Of a stretch of DNA of 41,672 nt, positions 32,387-40,636 are shown in pieces. The notes beneath the pieces were generated by a model. It saw only the letters and a program-made list of their open reading frames with translations. It did not search any database and had not been told where the DNA came from. Position 1 is the first letter of the stretch. Every line of letters begins with the position of its first letter. Source of the stretch: a bacterium (GTDB lineage: Bacteria; ARS69); contig JALGZR010000017.1 of the NCBI GenBank assembly GCA_025774805.1, positions 1 through 41,672 of the forward strand. Direction: 5' to 3'. The position numbers were made by a program, and so were the translations under genes.

Positions 32387-33826
32387 CTAGCCGCCGCCCG
32401 CGTCGCTGTCAATCGACGCGGAGTCCGCGGACACGGAGTCGGCCGACTCGGCGGCGGAATCCGGCGCGGCGGCCGGAGGCAGCTCGAGGACCTCGGCGAT
32501 CCAGCGCCCGAGCTCGCCGTGGTCGCGCACTCCCGCCACCTCGGAAGCGCGCGGTCCCCACGCGCGCACCGGGACCGGCTCCCCGGTGTGCCCGTGGACC
32601 TCGGCGGAGGCAACCTGGTCCTCGCACGGCAGAAACGCGATCCCGAACCGCCGGGAGACCGCGGTCCCGAGGACGGCGCGACGGTCGTATCGGTTCGCGG
32701 CGGTGATCAGGCCGTCGAGAGTCTCCGGCCTGAGCCCGGTGTGGCGCGCCCCCCGGTCGAGGATCGGAATCGCTTTCTCCTCGAGCTCGGCGGGAGTTCC
32801 GCGCCAGGCGCGGCCCTCGAAGATGCGCTCCGCCATCCGCTCGATCGATGCGGTCACCACCTCCAGGCTCTCGGGATGGGCGAACTCGAGAAAGACCGGG
32901 CTCGCGGTGGCGTGATCGGAGCCGACGACCACGAGGGTGCGCTCCCGATCCGTGACCTCGATCAGCGCCCGGACCGCGCGATCGAGGCGCACCGTGTTGA
33001 GAGCGAGCCCCGGCCCGTCGTGGTCGTGGGCCGCGCTGTCGATCCGACCCTCCTCGACCAGGAGAAACCAGGATCGCCCCGTGGCCTCGAGCCGTCGCAC
33101 GGCGGCCACGGCCAGCTCCGCGAGGTCGGGCTCGTCCTCCTCCCGATCGAGCTCGTGGGGAAGGTGAGATTCGGCGAGCAACGCGAGCACGGGGCGATCG
33201 ACCGGTAACGGACCGGCGAGCTCGCTCCGGACCGCGATTCCGTCGGCCTCTGCCTCGCTCAGCAGGTCCCGGCCGTCGGTACGGGACCCGCCCGCGGCCC
33301 GGGGCCGGAAGTGACGGCGGCCCCCGCCGATCGCCACGTCGGGCCGGGCGTCGAGGAGCTGGACGGCGATCTCGTCCTCCCTCTCCCGATCCGGCACCCG
33401 CGCGTAGAACCCGGCCGGGGTGGCGTGCGTGATCCGGGACGTCGTCGCGAGACCGAAGGCGCGTCCGGCGGCCCGGAGCCGCTCGAACAGGGGAATGACC
33501 TCCTCGCCCTCGGCCGGCCCGACGCGGAACCGGGGGCCGAGTCTTCCCGTCGACCACGCGGTCGCGGCCGCCCCCGAGTCGGTCACCAGGGCGTCGCCGG
33601 CATGCACCTCGAGGAACCCCACCGCCGAACCGTGGTCGAGGACCAGCTCCTCGCCCCGGGTCCGCGCCCACTCCCGCGCCAGGCTCCAGGCACCCGCCCC
33701 GAAGCCGTCCCCGATCACGAGAACCACGTTCGGGGGAGGTGGAGGCGGAGGGGGAGGCTCCACCACCTCCTTCGCACAGGCGGCCCCGAGCACTCCCGCG
33801 ATCAGCGTGATCATCCTTCGTCGCAT
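32387..33826 (-). CDS. Alkaline phosphatase family lipoprotein
   Basis: A 479-aa periplasmic or surface phosphatase. Lipobox LGAAC (Cys17) is followed by a run of nine prolines, a stiff linker. Catalytic features of the PhoA family are complete: VIGDGFG (Asp40), VTDSGAAAT with nucleophile Ser84, THATPAGF near 133, VEEGRIDSAAHDHD at 257-270, GSDHA near 302, and the final HGHTG near 411. The last 30 residues are a low-complexity Ala/Ser/Asp tail. The ATG at 33826 is 2 nt after the stop of the permease gene; the SD is weak, so translation is probably coupled. Position behind a nucleoside importer suggests it dephosphorylates nucleotides, but it could be a general phosphomonoesterase. Confidence 0.9.
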   Translation of the reverse strand: MRRRMITLIAGVLGAACAKEVVEPPPPPPPPPNVVLVIGDGFGAGAWSLAREWARTRGEELVLDHGSAVGFLEVHAGDALVTDSGAAATAWSTGRLGPRFRVGPAEGEEVIPLFERLRAAGRAFGLATTSRITHATPAGFYARVPDREREDEIAVQLLDARPDVAIGGGRRHFRPRAAGGSRTDGRDLLSEAEADGIAVRSELAGPLPVDRPVLALLAESHLPHELDREEDEPDLAELAVAAVRRLEATGRSWFLLVEEGRIDSAAHDHDGPGLALNTVRLDRAVRALIEVTDRERTLVVVGSDHATASPVFLEFAHPESLEVVTASIERMAERIFEGRAWRGTPAELEEKAIPILDRGARHTGLRPETLDGLITAANRYDRRAVLGTAVSRRFGIAFLPCEDQVASAEVHGHTGEPVPVRAWGPRASEVAGVRDHGELGRWIAEVLELPPAAAPDSAAESADSVSADSASIDSDAGGG

Positions 33827-33828
33827 CG

Positions 33829-34695
33829 CTATCGCTCGGTCGCCAGGGGCACGCCCAGGGACGCCGGGGGACGGGAGCGTCCCACGAATCCGGCGAGCGC
33901 CACCATCGTCAGCACGTAGGGAATCATCTGCACGAACTGCGTCGGGACGCCGAGCCCCTGGAGCCGGATCTGGACCGCCTCGGCGAGACCGAAGAAGAGA
34001 CAGGCCGCCGCCGCCCCGCCGGGCCGCCACTTTCCGAAGATGACCGCCGCCAACGCGATGAACCCGCGGCCCGCCGACATGTTTTTCACGAACTGGGAGG
34101 TCTCGAGGGCCAGGTACGCCCCCCCGATGCCCGCGAGCGCGCCCGCGAGAAGGACCGCTCCGATGCGGACCCGCAGGGGATTCACGCCGAGCGATTCGGC
34201 CGCCTCCGGGTGCTCCCCCGACGCGAGCACGCGGAGTCCGAACGGCGTCCCGCGCAGCAGGAGATGGACGGCCGGCACCGCAATGAGCGCTCCCCACACC
34301 AGAGGAGAGAAGTTGAGCAGACCTCCCGCGGAGAGTCCCCGGAACGGCGGCGTGTTGGCCGAAGAACCGTAGAGGAGGCTCATCAGGAACTGGGTCAGAC
34401 CGACCGCCAGCAGGTTGATCGCCACCCCGACGACGATCTGGTCGCCGCGCAGAACGACGCCCCCGAGAGCGTGCACCGTCCCCAGCAGCGTGCCGGCCGC
34501 CGCGGCGGCGAGGACGCCGAGCCAGGGGCTTCCCGTGGCGTGCGCGACGACCGCGGCGGCGAACGCGCCGATGAGTAGCTTGCCTTCGAGGGCGATGTTG
34601 ACCACCCCCGACCGCTCCGAGAGCACGCCGCCCAGTGCCGCGAAGAGCAGGGGGGTCGCGAGGCGGACCGCGGAGAGACCGAGATCGAGACCCAC
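33829..34695 (-). CDS. Nucleoside-type ABC transporter permease (YufQ/NupQ-like)
   Basis: A 288-aa inner-membrane permease of the BPD_transp_2 family. Family pattern: TPLLFAALGGVLSERSGVVN followed by IALEGKLLIGAF near the N-terminus, then GVNPLRVRIGAVLLAG and SAGRGFIALAAVIFGKW near the end. It pairs with the upstream 372-aa permease. The GTG at 34695 overlaps the TAG stop of that gene by one base (TAGTG) and is preceded by GGAGGAGG, deciding the start; the longer open frame is a shadow of the neighbouring gene. It forms the inner-membrane channel with YufP-like and ATPase partners, taking nucleosides delivered by the BMP lipoprotein. Confidence 0.93.
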   Translation of the reverse strand: MGLDLGLSAVRLATPLLFAALGGVLSERSGVVNIALEGKLLIGAFAAAVVAHATGSPWLGVLAAAAAGTLLGTVHALGGVVLRGDQIVVGVAINLLAVGLTQFLMSLLYGSSANTPPFRGLSAGGLLNFSPLVWGALIAVPAVHLLLRGTPFGLRVLASGEHPEAAESLGVNPLRVRIGAVLLAGALAGIGGAYLALETSQFVKNMSAGRGFIALAAVIFGKWRPGGAAAACLFFGLAEAVQIRLQGLGVPTQFVQMIPYVLTMVALAGFVGRSRPPASLGVPLATER

Positions 34696-35813
34696 TATCC
34701 CTCCTCCTCCCCCGGTCCCAGGATCTCGGCGTCCGCCGGGCGGCGGATTCGGGAGAGTACGCGACGGGCGAGATCGTCGCCCGCGACGACGAAGAGAAGG
34801 ATCCCCGCCTCCACGACGAGGACGACCTCCCGGGGCACCTCGGTGAACAGATCGATCTCGACCGCGCCCGCGTTCAGTCCGCCGAAGAGAAGCGCGGCGG
34901 CCACCACCCCCGCCGGTCGGGCGCGGCCGAGCAGCGCCACGGCGATTCCGAGGAAGCCGACCCCCGAGGTAAAGTTGTCGAGAAAGCGGTGTCGAAACCC
35001 GAGGACCTCGTTCACTCCCGCGAGACCGGCGAACGCTCCCGCGAGCGCCATGGCCGCCACGAGGGTCCGGCCCGTGGGTATCCCCGCGGTGCGGGCGGCG
35101 GGCTCCCCGGAGCCGAGCGCCCGCACTCGAAACCCGAAGGGCGTGCGGTGGAGGATCCAGGCCGCCCCGGCGGCGACGGCGAGAGCGAGAAACAGCGAGA
35201 CGTTCGCGGGGCTCGACGCCGGGAGAGGGTTCCCCGGCAGGCGGAGATCCCCGAGGCGGGGGATCCAAGCGGCGGCGGGGATCGGCGGCGTGTGGGGAAT
35301 CATCTGCCCCGGCTCCTTGAGCAGGTGAACGGTGCAGTATCCGGTCAATCCCGCGGCGATGAAGTTCATCATGATCGTGTTGATGACCTCGTGGACTCCG
35401 AGGCGCGCGCGCAGAAGACCGGGCACCGCGGCCCAAGCCGCGCCGCCCGCCGCCGCGGCGAGAACGCAGAGCGGCACGAGCATCACCGCGGGCAGCCGGG
35501 GGAAGGCCAGACCGGTCAAGGTCGCCAGGAACGCCCCCATGAGGAGCTGACCCTCGGCGCCGATGTTGAAGAGCCCCGCCCGAAAGGCGAACGCGACGGA
35601 GAGACCGGTGAAGATCAGGGCCGTCGCGTTGAACAGAACCGCCGCGAGGCCGTCCGGGGTGCCGAGGATACCCCCGATCACGGTGCGCAGAACGGCCGCC
35701 GGACTCTCCCCGATCGCCACCACGAGAATCGCGCCGAACGCCGCGGCACCGGCGACCGCCGTCACCGGCGGCAGGAACCGGCGAAGATCGGGAAGGAGCG
35801 CGCCGACCGTCAT
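34695..35813 (-). CDS. Nucleoside-type ABC transporter permease (YufP/NupP-like)
   Basis: A 372-aa permease of the BPD_transp_2 family. Diagnostic segments: TALIFTGLSVAFAFRAGLFN followed by IGAEGQLLMGAFLA, HEVINTIMMNFIA, and FGFRVRALGSGEPAARTAGI. About eight to ten hydrophobic helices. The ATG at 35813 overlaps the stop codon of the ATPase gene (ATGA). The short charged C-terminus (GPGEEEG) is cytoplasmic. It is the longer of the two permeases, as usual for BMP-type importers. Confidence 0.93.
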   Translation of the reverse strand: MTVGALLPDLRRFLPPVTAVAGAAAFGAILVVAIGESPAAVLRTVIGGILGTPDGLAAVLFNATALIFTGLSVAFAFRAGLFNIGAEGQLLMGAFLATLTGLAFPRLPAVMLVPLCVLAAAAGGAAWAAVPGLLRARLGVHEVINTIMMNFIAAGLTGYCTVHLLKEPGQMIPHTPPIPAAAWIPRLGDLRLPGNPLPASSPANVSLFLALAVAAGAAWILHRTPFGFRVRALGSGEPAARTAGIPTGRTLVAAMALAGAFAGLAGVNEVLGFRHRFLDNFTSGVGFLGIAVALLGRARPAGVVAAALLFGGLNAGAVEIDLFTEVPREVVLVVEAGILLFVVAGDDLARRVLSRIRRPADAEILGPGEEEG

Positions 35814-37330
35814 GGCAAGCTCCCCCCGGTCATGTGCACGCCCAGGGTCTCCTCGTCGGCCTCCCCCCTGCGGAAGACGCCGGCCACCCGACCGGAGAAG
35901 AGGACGACGACGCGGTCGGCGAGGTGCAGGATCTCCCCGAGATCCGCGGAGACCAGGAGAACCGCGACCCCGGCGTCGCGCTGATCGAGGAGAGCGGCGT
36001 GGATCGCCTCTTGAGCGCCGACGTCGACCCCCCGGGTCGGGTGGGCGGAGAGGAGGAGTCGCGGGCGCCCCTCGGTCTCGCGCGCGATCACGACCTTCTG
36101 CTGATTCCCTCCGGAGAGGGATCCCGCCGGAACCTCGGGCTCGGGCGGGCGGACGTCGAACTCGGCGATTCTCTCCGCGGCGTAACGCCGGATCGCCTCC
36201 CGATCGAACGCGAGCCCCCGGCGGAAGCGGGGCTCGCCTTCCCTTCCGAGTAGGAGGTTCTCGGACACCGTCATCTCCGCGACGACTCCGGCCGTCGTGC
36301 GATCCTCGGGGATGTGCGCCAGCCCCCGGCGCCGCACTCCGACCGCCCCGACTCCGGAGAGGGAGCGCCCGTCGAGCGTCACCTCGCCCCGGAACGGACG
36401 GAGTCCCGCCACGATCTCCACGAGCTCCCGCTGCCCGTTCCCTTCGACGCCGGCGACTCCGACGATCTCCCCCTCCCTCACCTCGAGGGAGACGCGCCCG
36501 AGACGCGGGGGTCCGGCTCCCCCCGGCACCTCCCCGGCGTCCCGCAGGCGAAGCACGACTCCGCCCGCCTCGCGTCGCGGACGCGCGTCTCTCGCGGCCG
36601 GCTCCCGGCCGACCATCATCCGGGCCAGCGCGCGCTCGTCGGTGTCCGACGCCCGCACCGTGGCGACCCGCCGCCCCCGACGCATGACCGTGACCCGATC
36701 GGCGTGCTCGATCACCTCGCGCAGCTTGTGGGTGATGAACAGCACCGTCGTGCCGCGCTCCGACAGCCCCCGGACCGTCTCGAAGAGGGCGCGGGCCTCC
36801 GCCGGGGCGAGGACGGCGGTCGGCTCGTCGAGCACGAGCAGACGGGCCCCCCGCATCAGGACCTTGAGGATCTCGAGGCGCTGTCGCTCCCCGACGGAGA
36901 GGCTTTCGGCGGGGGCGTCGGGATCGAGGGCGAGCCCGTACCGATCGATCGTCTCCAGTACGGCTCGCCGCGCCGCACCTCGGTCCAGAGCGATGCCGCC
37001 GCGAGCCGGCTCATCGCCCAGTATCGCGTTCTCGGTCACGGTGAACGGAGGAACCAGCATGAAGTGCTGGTGCACCATGCCGATGCCCCGCGCCAGGGCG
37101 TCGCGCGGGCCCGCGGGAGCGTGGGGACGACCGTTCACCTCCATCGTCCCCCCGTCCGGTCGGGTGAGGCCGTAGAGCACCCGCATGAGGGTCGACTTGC
37201 CGGCACCGTTCTCGCCGGCGATCGCGTGCACCTCGCCCGGTTCGCACGAGAAGTCGACGCCGTCGACGGCGACGACCCGCGGGTAGCGCTTCACGATGCC
37301 GCGCATCGCGACGGCGGGAGGGCCGGTCAC
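35810..37330 (-). CDS. Nucleoside-type ABC transporter ATP-binding protein (YufO/NupO-like, two ABC domains)
   Basis: A 506-aa cytoplasmic ATPase with tandem ABC domains. First domain: Walker A GENGAGKST at 39-47, Q-loop HQHFMLVPPFTVTEN, signature LSVGERQRLEIL near 144, Walker B LLVLDEPTAVLAP near 164. Second domain: degenerate Walker A GVEGNGQRE, signature LSGGNQQKVVIARE, and LLLSAHPTRGVDVGAQ in place of a canonical Walker B. This asymmetry is normal in the family. The GTG at 37330 overlaps the TGA of the glycosyltransferase gene (GTGA); the N-terminus VTGPPAVAMRGIVKRYP fits the family. It energises the two permeases that follow with 4-nt and 1-nt overlaps. Confidence 0.94.
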   Translation of the reverse strand: MTGPPAVAMRGIVKRYPRVVAVDGVDFSCEPGEVHAIAGENGAGKSTLMRVLYGLTRPDGGTMEVNGRPHAPAGPRDALARGIGMVHQHFMLVPPFTVTENAILGDEPARGGIALDRGAARRAVLETIDRYGLALDPDAPAESLSVGERQRLEILKVLMRGARLLVLDEPTAVLAPAEARALFETVRGLSERGTTVLFITHKLREVIEHADRVTVMRRGRRVATVRASDTDERALARMMVGREPAARDARPRREAGGVVLRLRDAGEVPGGAGPPRLGRVSLEVREGEIVGVAGVEGNGQRELVEIVAGLRPFRGEVTLDGRSLSGVGAVGVRRRGLAHIPEDRTTAGVVAEMTVSENLLLGREGEPRFRRGLAFDREAIRRYAAERIAEFDVRPPEPEVPAGSLSGGNQQKVVIARETEGRPRLLLSAHPTRGVDVGAQEAIHAALLDQRDAGVAVLLVSADLGEILHLADRVVVLFSGRVAGVFRRGEADEETLGVHMTGGSLP

Positions 37331-38160
37331 GTCGACCGGATCCGCGATGCGTCGTTCGCACCGGAGGTCGTCGCGCTTCCTTCGGGTCCGGCCGACGCTC
37401 CGACCTTCCCCTCGCGCTGGATCTCCCACGCCCTCGCGTACACGGAGAACTTCACCATCGCGTGGATCCCGGCGATGAGGAATCCGTGGGTGCCGTCCCT
37501 CCACCCCGACTGCCACACGTACTTGCGGAAGAACGCCGCGAACGGATGCGCGAAGAGGTGCCACCCCCGGATGCGTTTCCGGTGCGCGCGGTCGGGGGCG
37601 AGCCGGCTCGAGTAGCGTTCCACCCGGGCGAGCGACGCCCGCAGGGTCGGGTGGGTGTCGTGCACCAGATGGCCGGGCAGATCCTCGATCCGCCCCTCGA
37701 TGTGGAGCGTCTCGTGACCCGGAGCGCCGCGCACGCACGCCCCCTCCCGGCGTACGAGGCGGAGCTGCGGATCGGGCCACCAGCCGCCGTGGCGGATCCA
37801 CCTTCCGAGGAAATGGTTCTTGCGGCGGACCCGGAATCCGTCGGGCGCGTCGGGCCGCTCCACGCCGTTCCGGATCTGGACGGCGAGCTCTTCGCTGACG
37901 GTTTCGTCCGCGTCGAGGCGGAACACCCAGTCGCCGGTCGTGGCGTCGAGGGAGCGCTGGATCTGGACGCCGAAGACGCCGGGCCAGGGATGGACCGCGA
38001 CCTTCGCGCCGTGGGCGCGCGCGACCTCCACGGTGTCGTCGGCGCTCCCCCCGTCGATCACCACGAGCTCGTCCGCCCACCTCACCGAGGCGAGGGCCGC
38101 GCCGATTCGCGCCGCCTCGTCCTGGGCGATCATGCAAACGGAGACCGTGGGGTGGCTCAC
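37327..38160 (-). CDS. Family 2 glycosyltransferase (WaaE/KdtX-like)
   Basis: A 277-aa GT-A fold glycosyltransferase, probably acting on lipopolysaccharide core or a related glycolipid at the inner membrane. Motifs: SVCMIAQDEAARIG near residue 7, VVIDGGSADDT near 34 (nucleotide-sugar binding), and RLDADETVSEEL near 81 (DxD-type metal site). The central FRVRRKNHFLGRWIRHGGWW and the later region with LVHDTHPTLRASLARVERYS are characteristic of the WaaE-like subgroup. The GTG at 38160 overlaps the TGA of the BMP gene (GTGA). Its place inside a nucleoside-importer operon is unexpected; both ends overlap neighbours by four bases, so it is a fixed member of the operon and not a separate unit. Confidence 0.9.
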   Translation of the reverse strand: MSHPTVSVCMIAQDEAARIGAALASVRWADELVVIDGGSADDTVEVARAHGAKVAVHPWPGVFGVQIQRSLDATTGDWVFRLDADETVSEELAVQIRNGVERPDAPDGFRVRRKNHFLGRWIRHGGWWPDPQLRLVRREGACVRGAPGHETLHIEGRIEDLPGHLVHDTHPTLRASLARVERYSSRLAPDRAHRKRIRGWHLFAHPFAAFFRKYVWQSGWRDGTHGFLIAGIHAMVKFSVYARAWEIQREGKVGASAGPEGSATTSGANDASRIRST

Positions 38161-39251
38161 CGTCGTCCCGTCGTGTGCGGCACCGCGATCGTGCCCGCGA
38201 CGATGGAGTCGCGCAGCGCCCCGACCCGCTCGAGCATCGCCGCGGAGAGCAGATGTCGATTGTGCTCGTCGAGGCTGAAGCCCACCCCTTCCTCGGCGAG
38301 GCCGAGCTCGACGAGCCCGCCCCGGGACTCGCCCTGAACCGCCGCCTCGATCTCGCGGTAGATCGCGTTGTCCACCCGCTTGATCATGGAGGTGAGAACG
38401 CTTCCCGGAGCGACGTGATTCTGGTTCGAGTCGACGCCGATCGCGAGCTTCCCTCGGTCCTTCGCCGCCTCGATCACCCCGAGACCCGTGACACCGGAAG
38501 CGTGGAAGATCACGTCGGCCCCGCGACCGATCTGGGAGAGCGCGATCTCCTTTCCGCGCACGGGATCCGCGAAGGCCTCGGGCCGCACTCCGGCGTACCC
38601 CACGAGCACCTCGACCCCGGGCCGCACGTGTCGCGCTCCGGCGGCGTACCCGGCCTCGAACTTGTGGATGAGAGGAACGTCCATGCCCCCCACGAAGCCC
38701 AGCACCCCGGTGTCGGAGGCGAGCGCGGCCAGCGCTCCCACGAGGAACGAGCCCTCGTGCTCGCGGAAGACGAGCGACGCGACGTTCGGCAGATCCTCGA
38801 TCACTCCGTCGACGAGAACGAAGCGGACCTCGGGGTGATCGCGGGCCACGGCGCGGATCGCCTCGGTGAAGAGGAAGCCCACCCCGATCACCACGTCGTA
38901 GCCGCGCGCCGCGAGCTTGCGCAGACCCACCTCCCGATCGGCGTCCTGCCCCGGCTCGAAATCGGAGATCTGAATGGAGAAGTCCCGCTCGGCCCGGGTG
39001 AGCCCTTCGTACGCGGAGTCGTTGAACGAGCGATCGCCCTTCCCTCCCACGTCGAACACGAGCCCGACGCGGATCCTCTTCCGGTCGGCATCCGTTTCGG
39101 AGGGCCGACCCTCGCTCCCCTCGCGGCCCGATTCGGGGGGCGGGCTCTCTTCCCCCCCGCCGCAGCCGATCGCGCCGGCGACGACGAGACCGGCCAGAAG
39201 CGCTCCGACCCCGCGGAGCCGGAGTCCGGGTCGCCGGGCCGGGCCGATCAC
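38157..39251 (-). CDS. BMP (PnrA-like) nucleoside-binding lipoprotein
   Basis: A 364-aa binding protein of the BMP/PnrA family, lipid-anchored, delivering purine or other nucleosides to the ABC permeases. Lipobox VAGAIGC, Cys30, then an acidic Ser/Pro/Glu linker. Family motifs: RVGLVFDVGGKGDRSFNDSA near residue 62, GVGFLFTEAIRAVA, GVLGFVGGMDVPLIHKFEAG, DVIFHASGVTGLGV, and AIGVDSNQNHVAPGSVLTS. The Phe/Asp residues used for nucleoside binding in PnrA appear kept. The GTG at 39251 overlaps the TGA of the amidohydrolase gene (GTGA). It precedes the glycosyltransferase and the transporter genes in the operon. Confidence 0.94.
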   Translation of the reverse strand: MIGPARRPGLRLRGVGALLAGLVVAGAIGCGGGEESPPPESGREGSEGRPSETDADRKRIRVGLVFDVGGKGDRSFNDSAYEGLTRAERDFSIQISDFEPGQDADREVGLRKLAARGYDVVIGVGFLFTEAIRAVARDHPEVRFVLVDGVIEDLPNVASLVFREHEGSFLVGALAALASDTGVLGFVGGMDVPLIHKFEAGYAAGARHVRPGVEVLVGYAGVRPEAFADPVRGKEIALSQIGRGADVIFHASGVTGLGVIEAAKDRGKLAIGVDSNQNHVAPGSVLTSMIKRVDNAIYREIEAAVQGESRGGLVELGLAEEGVGFSLDEHNRHLLSAAMLERVGALRDSIVAGTIAVPHTTGRR

Positions 39252-40636
39252 GGGAACACCTCCGGCGAGGGGGACTCGGCGACCGGGGGCCGCGTCGCCG
39301 CGAATCCGTGCTCGACCGCCCGCTCGAGCGTTCGTCTCTCCGCCTCGCGCGCGTCCTCCAGCACGCCGGCCGGATCGAGGCGGACCGGAGCCGCGTTCTC
39401 CACCAGAACCTCGCCCTGCACGAGAACGTGACGGACGTCGGACGCACGGGCCGAGTAGACGAGAGCGGTGACCGGATCGGCGACCGGGGTCGAGTGGGGC
39501 GTGTCCAGGTCGACCGCGATGACGTCCGCCTCCGTTCCGGCGTCGAGCCGTCCGATGCGATCCGCCCACCCGAGCGCCTCGGCTCCCCGCCGGGTGGCCA
39601 TCGTCAGAATCTGCCTCGCCGTCACCGATCCGGGTCCCGCCTTCACCGAGGCGAGGAGGGCGGCCGTCCGCATCTCGGCGAAAGCGTCGAGACGGTTGTT
39701 CGCGGGGGCGCCGTCGCACCCGATCGTCACGTCGACCCCGGCGTCGAGAAGCCGGCGCACCTCGCAGATTCCGGAGCCGAGCTTGAGGTTCGTGTGGGGG
39801 CAGTGGACGACGTGCGTTCCGCTGCGGGCCAGTCTCGCGACCTCCTCCTCGTCGACCCAGATCCCGTGGGCGACGAGAGTGCCCGGTCCGAGGAAGCCCA
39901 GGTGATCGAGGTGCTCGACGTTGCGCCTCCCCTTGAGCTCGATCACCCGGCGGGTCTCGTCCCGGTTCTCGGAGGCGTGCGTGTGGAGCAGGTACTTCCC
40001 CTTGGCCATGGCGACGACGTCGCGCAGAAGCTCGTCGGAGCAGGACAGAACGAACCGAGGAGCGAACGCGTACCGGAGGCGCCCGTTCGCGCCGCCGTCC
40101 CATCGCTCCGCCAGATCGAAGCTGTCGCGGAGGGAGTCGAGCGTCGTCTCGAGCAGGCCGACCGGCACGCCCTCCCCCTCGTCCATCATGGCCTTTCCGC
40201 TCGCGGCCCGGATTCCGGTCTCCTCCAAGGTCTCGAAGACGGCGGTGTGGTGGTGGGTCGTGCCCATGTCGAGGATCGTCGTGGTGCCCGAGAGGAGGAG
40301 CTCGAGCACCGACAGGCGGGCGGAGGCGCGCAGGCTTTCGGAGTCGTGGGCGGCCTCCAGGGGCCAGATCCGGTCGTGCAGCCAGGGCAGCAGGGAGAGC
40401 TCCTCGGCGTGGCCGCGAAAGATCGTCTGGCAGAGGTGCACGTGGGTCTGGACCAGGCCGGGCAGCAGGGTAAGTCCGGACGCGTCGAGCACCCGCACGC
40501 CCTCGACCGGTTCCCCGAGATCCCCTCCGACGTGCCGGATGCGTCCCTCGCGGACGAGAAGGTCTCCGCTCGTCTCGTCCCATTCCGGACCGCCGATCAG
40601 GATGCGGGTGGCGCCCCGGAGAAGAACGTCGCTCAC
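39248..40636 (-). CDS. Amidohydrolase of the MtaD/SsnA/GuaD-like deaminase group
   Basis: A 462-aa cytosolic metal-dependent hydrolase, expected to deaminate a purine, adenosine derivative or related heterocycle. Metal and catalytic motifs are intact: LVQTHVHLCQ (HxH at 65-67), LLHTHASENRDE near 216, LVAHGIWVDEEE near 254, VVHCPHTNLKLGSGI near 276, and GCDGAPANN with Asp308. The C-terminal composite domain (RRGAEALGWADRIGRLDAGT, then TPVADPVTALVYSA) matches MTA/SAH deaminases and SsnA. Exact substrate is not fixed by these motifs. The GTG at 40636 overlaps the TGA of the carbamate kinase gene (GTGA). Next to a nucleoside importer and a carbamate kinase, purine catabolism is the most likely pathway. 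Confidence 0.9.
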   Translation of the reverse strand: MSDVLLRGATRILIGGPEWDETSGDLLVREGRIRHVGGDLGEPVEGVRVLDASGLTLLPGLVQTHVHLCQTIFRGHAEELSLLPWLHDRIWPLEAAHDSESLRASARLSVLELLLSGTTTILDMGTTHHHTAVFETLEETGIRAASGKAMMDEGEGVPVGLLETTLDSLRDSFDLAERWDGGANGRLRYAFAPRFVLSCSDELLRDVVAMAKGKYLLHTHASENRDETRRVIELKGRRNVEHLDHLGFLGPGTLVAHGIWVDEEEVARLARSGTHVVHCPHTNLKLGSGICEVRRLLDAGVDVTIGCDGAPANNRLDAFAEMRTAALLASVKAGPGSVTARQILTMATRRGAEALGWADRIGRLDAGTEADVIAVDLDTPHSTPVADPVTALVYSARASDVRHVLVQGEVLVENAAPVRLDPAGVLEDAREAERRTLERAVEHGFAATRPPVAESPSPEVFP

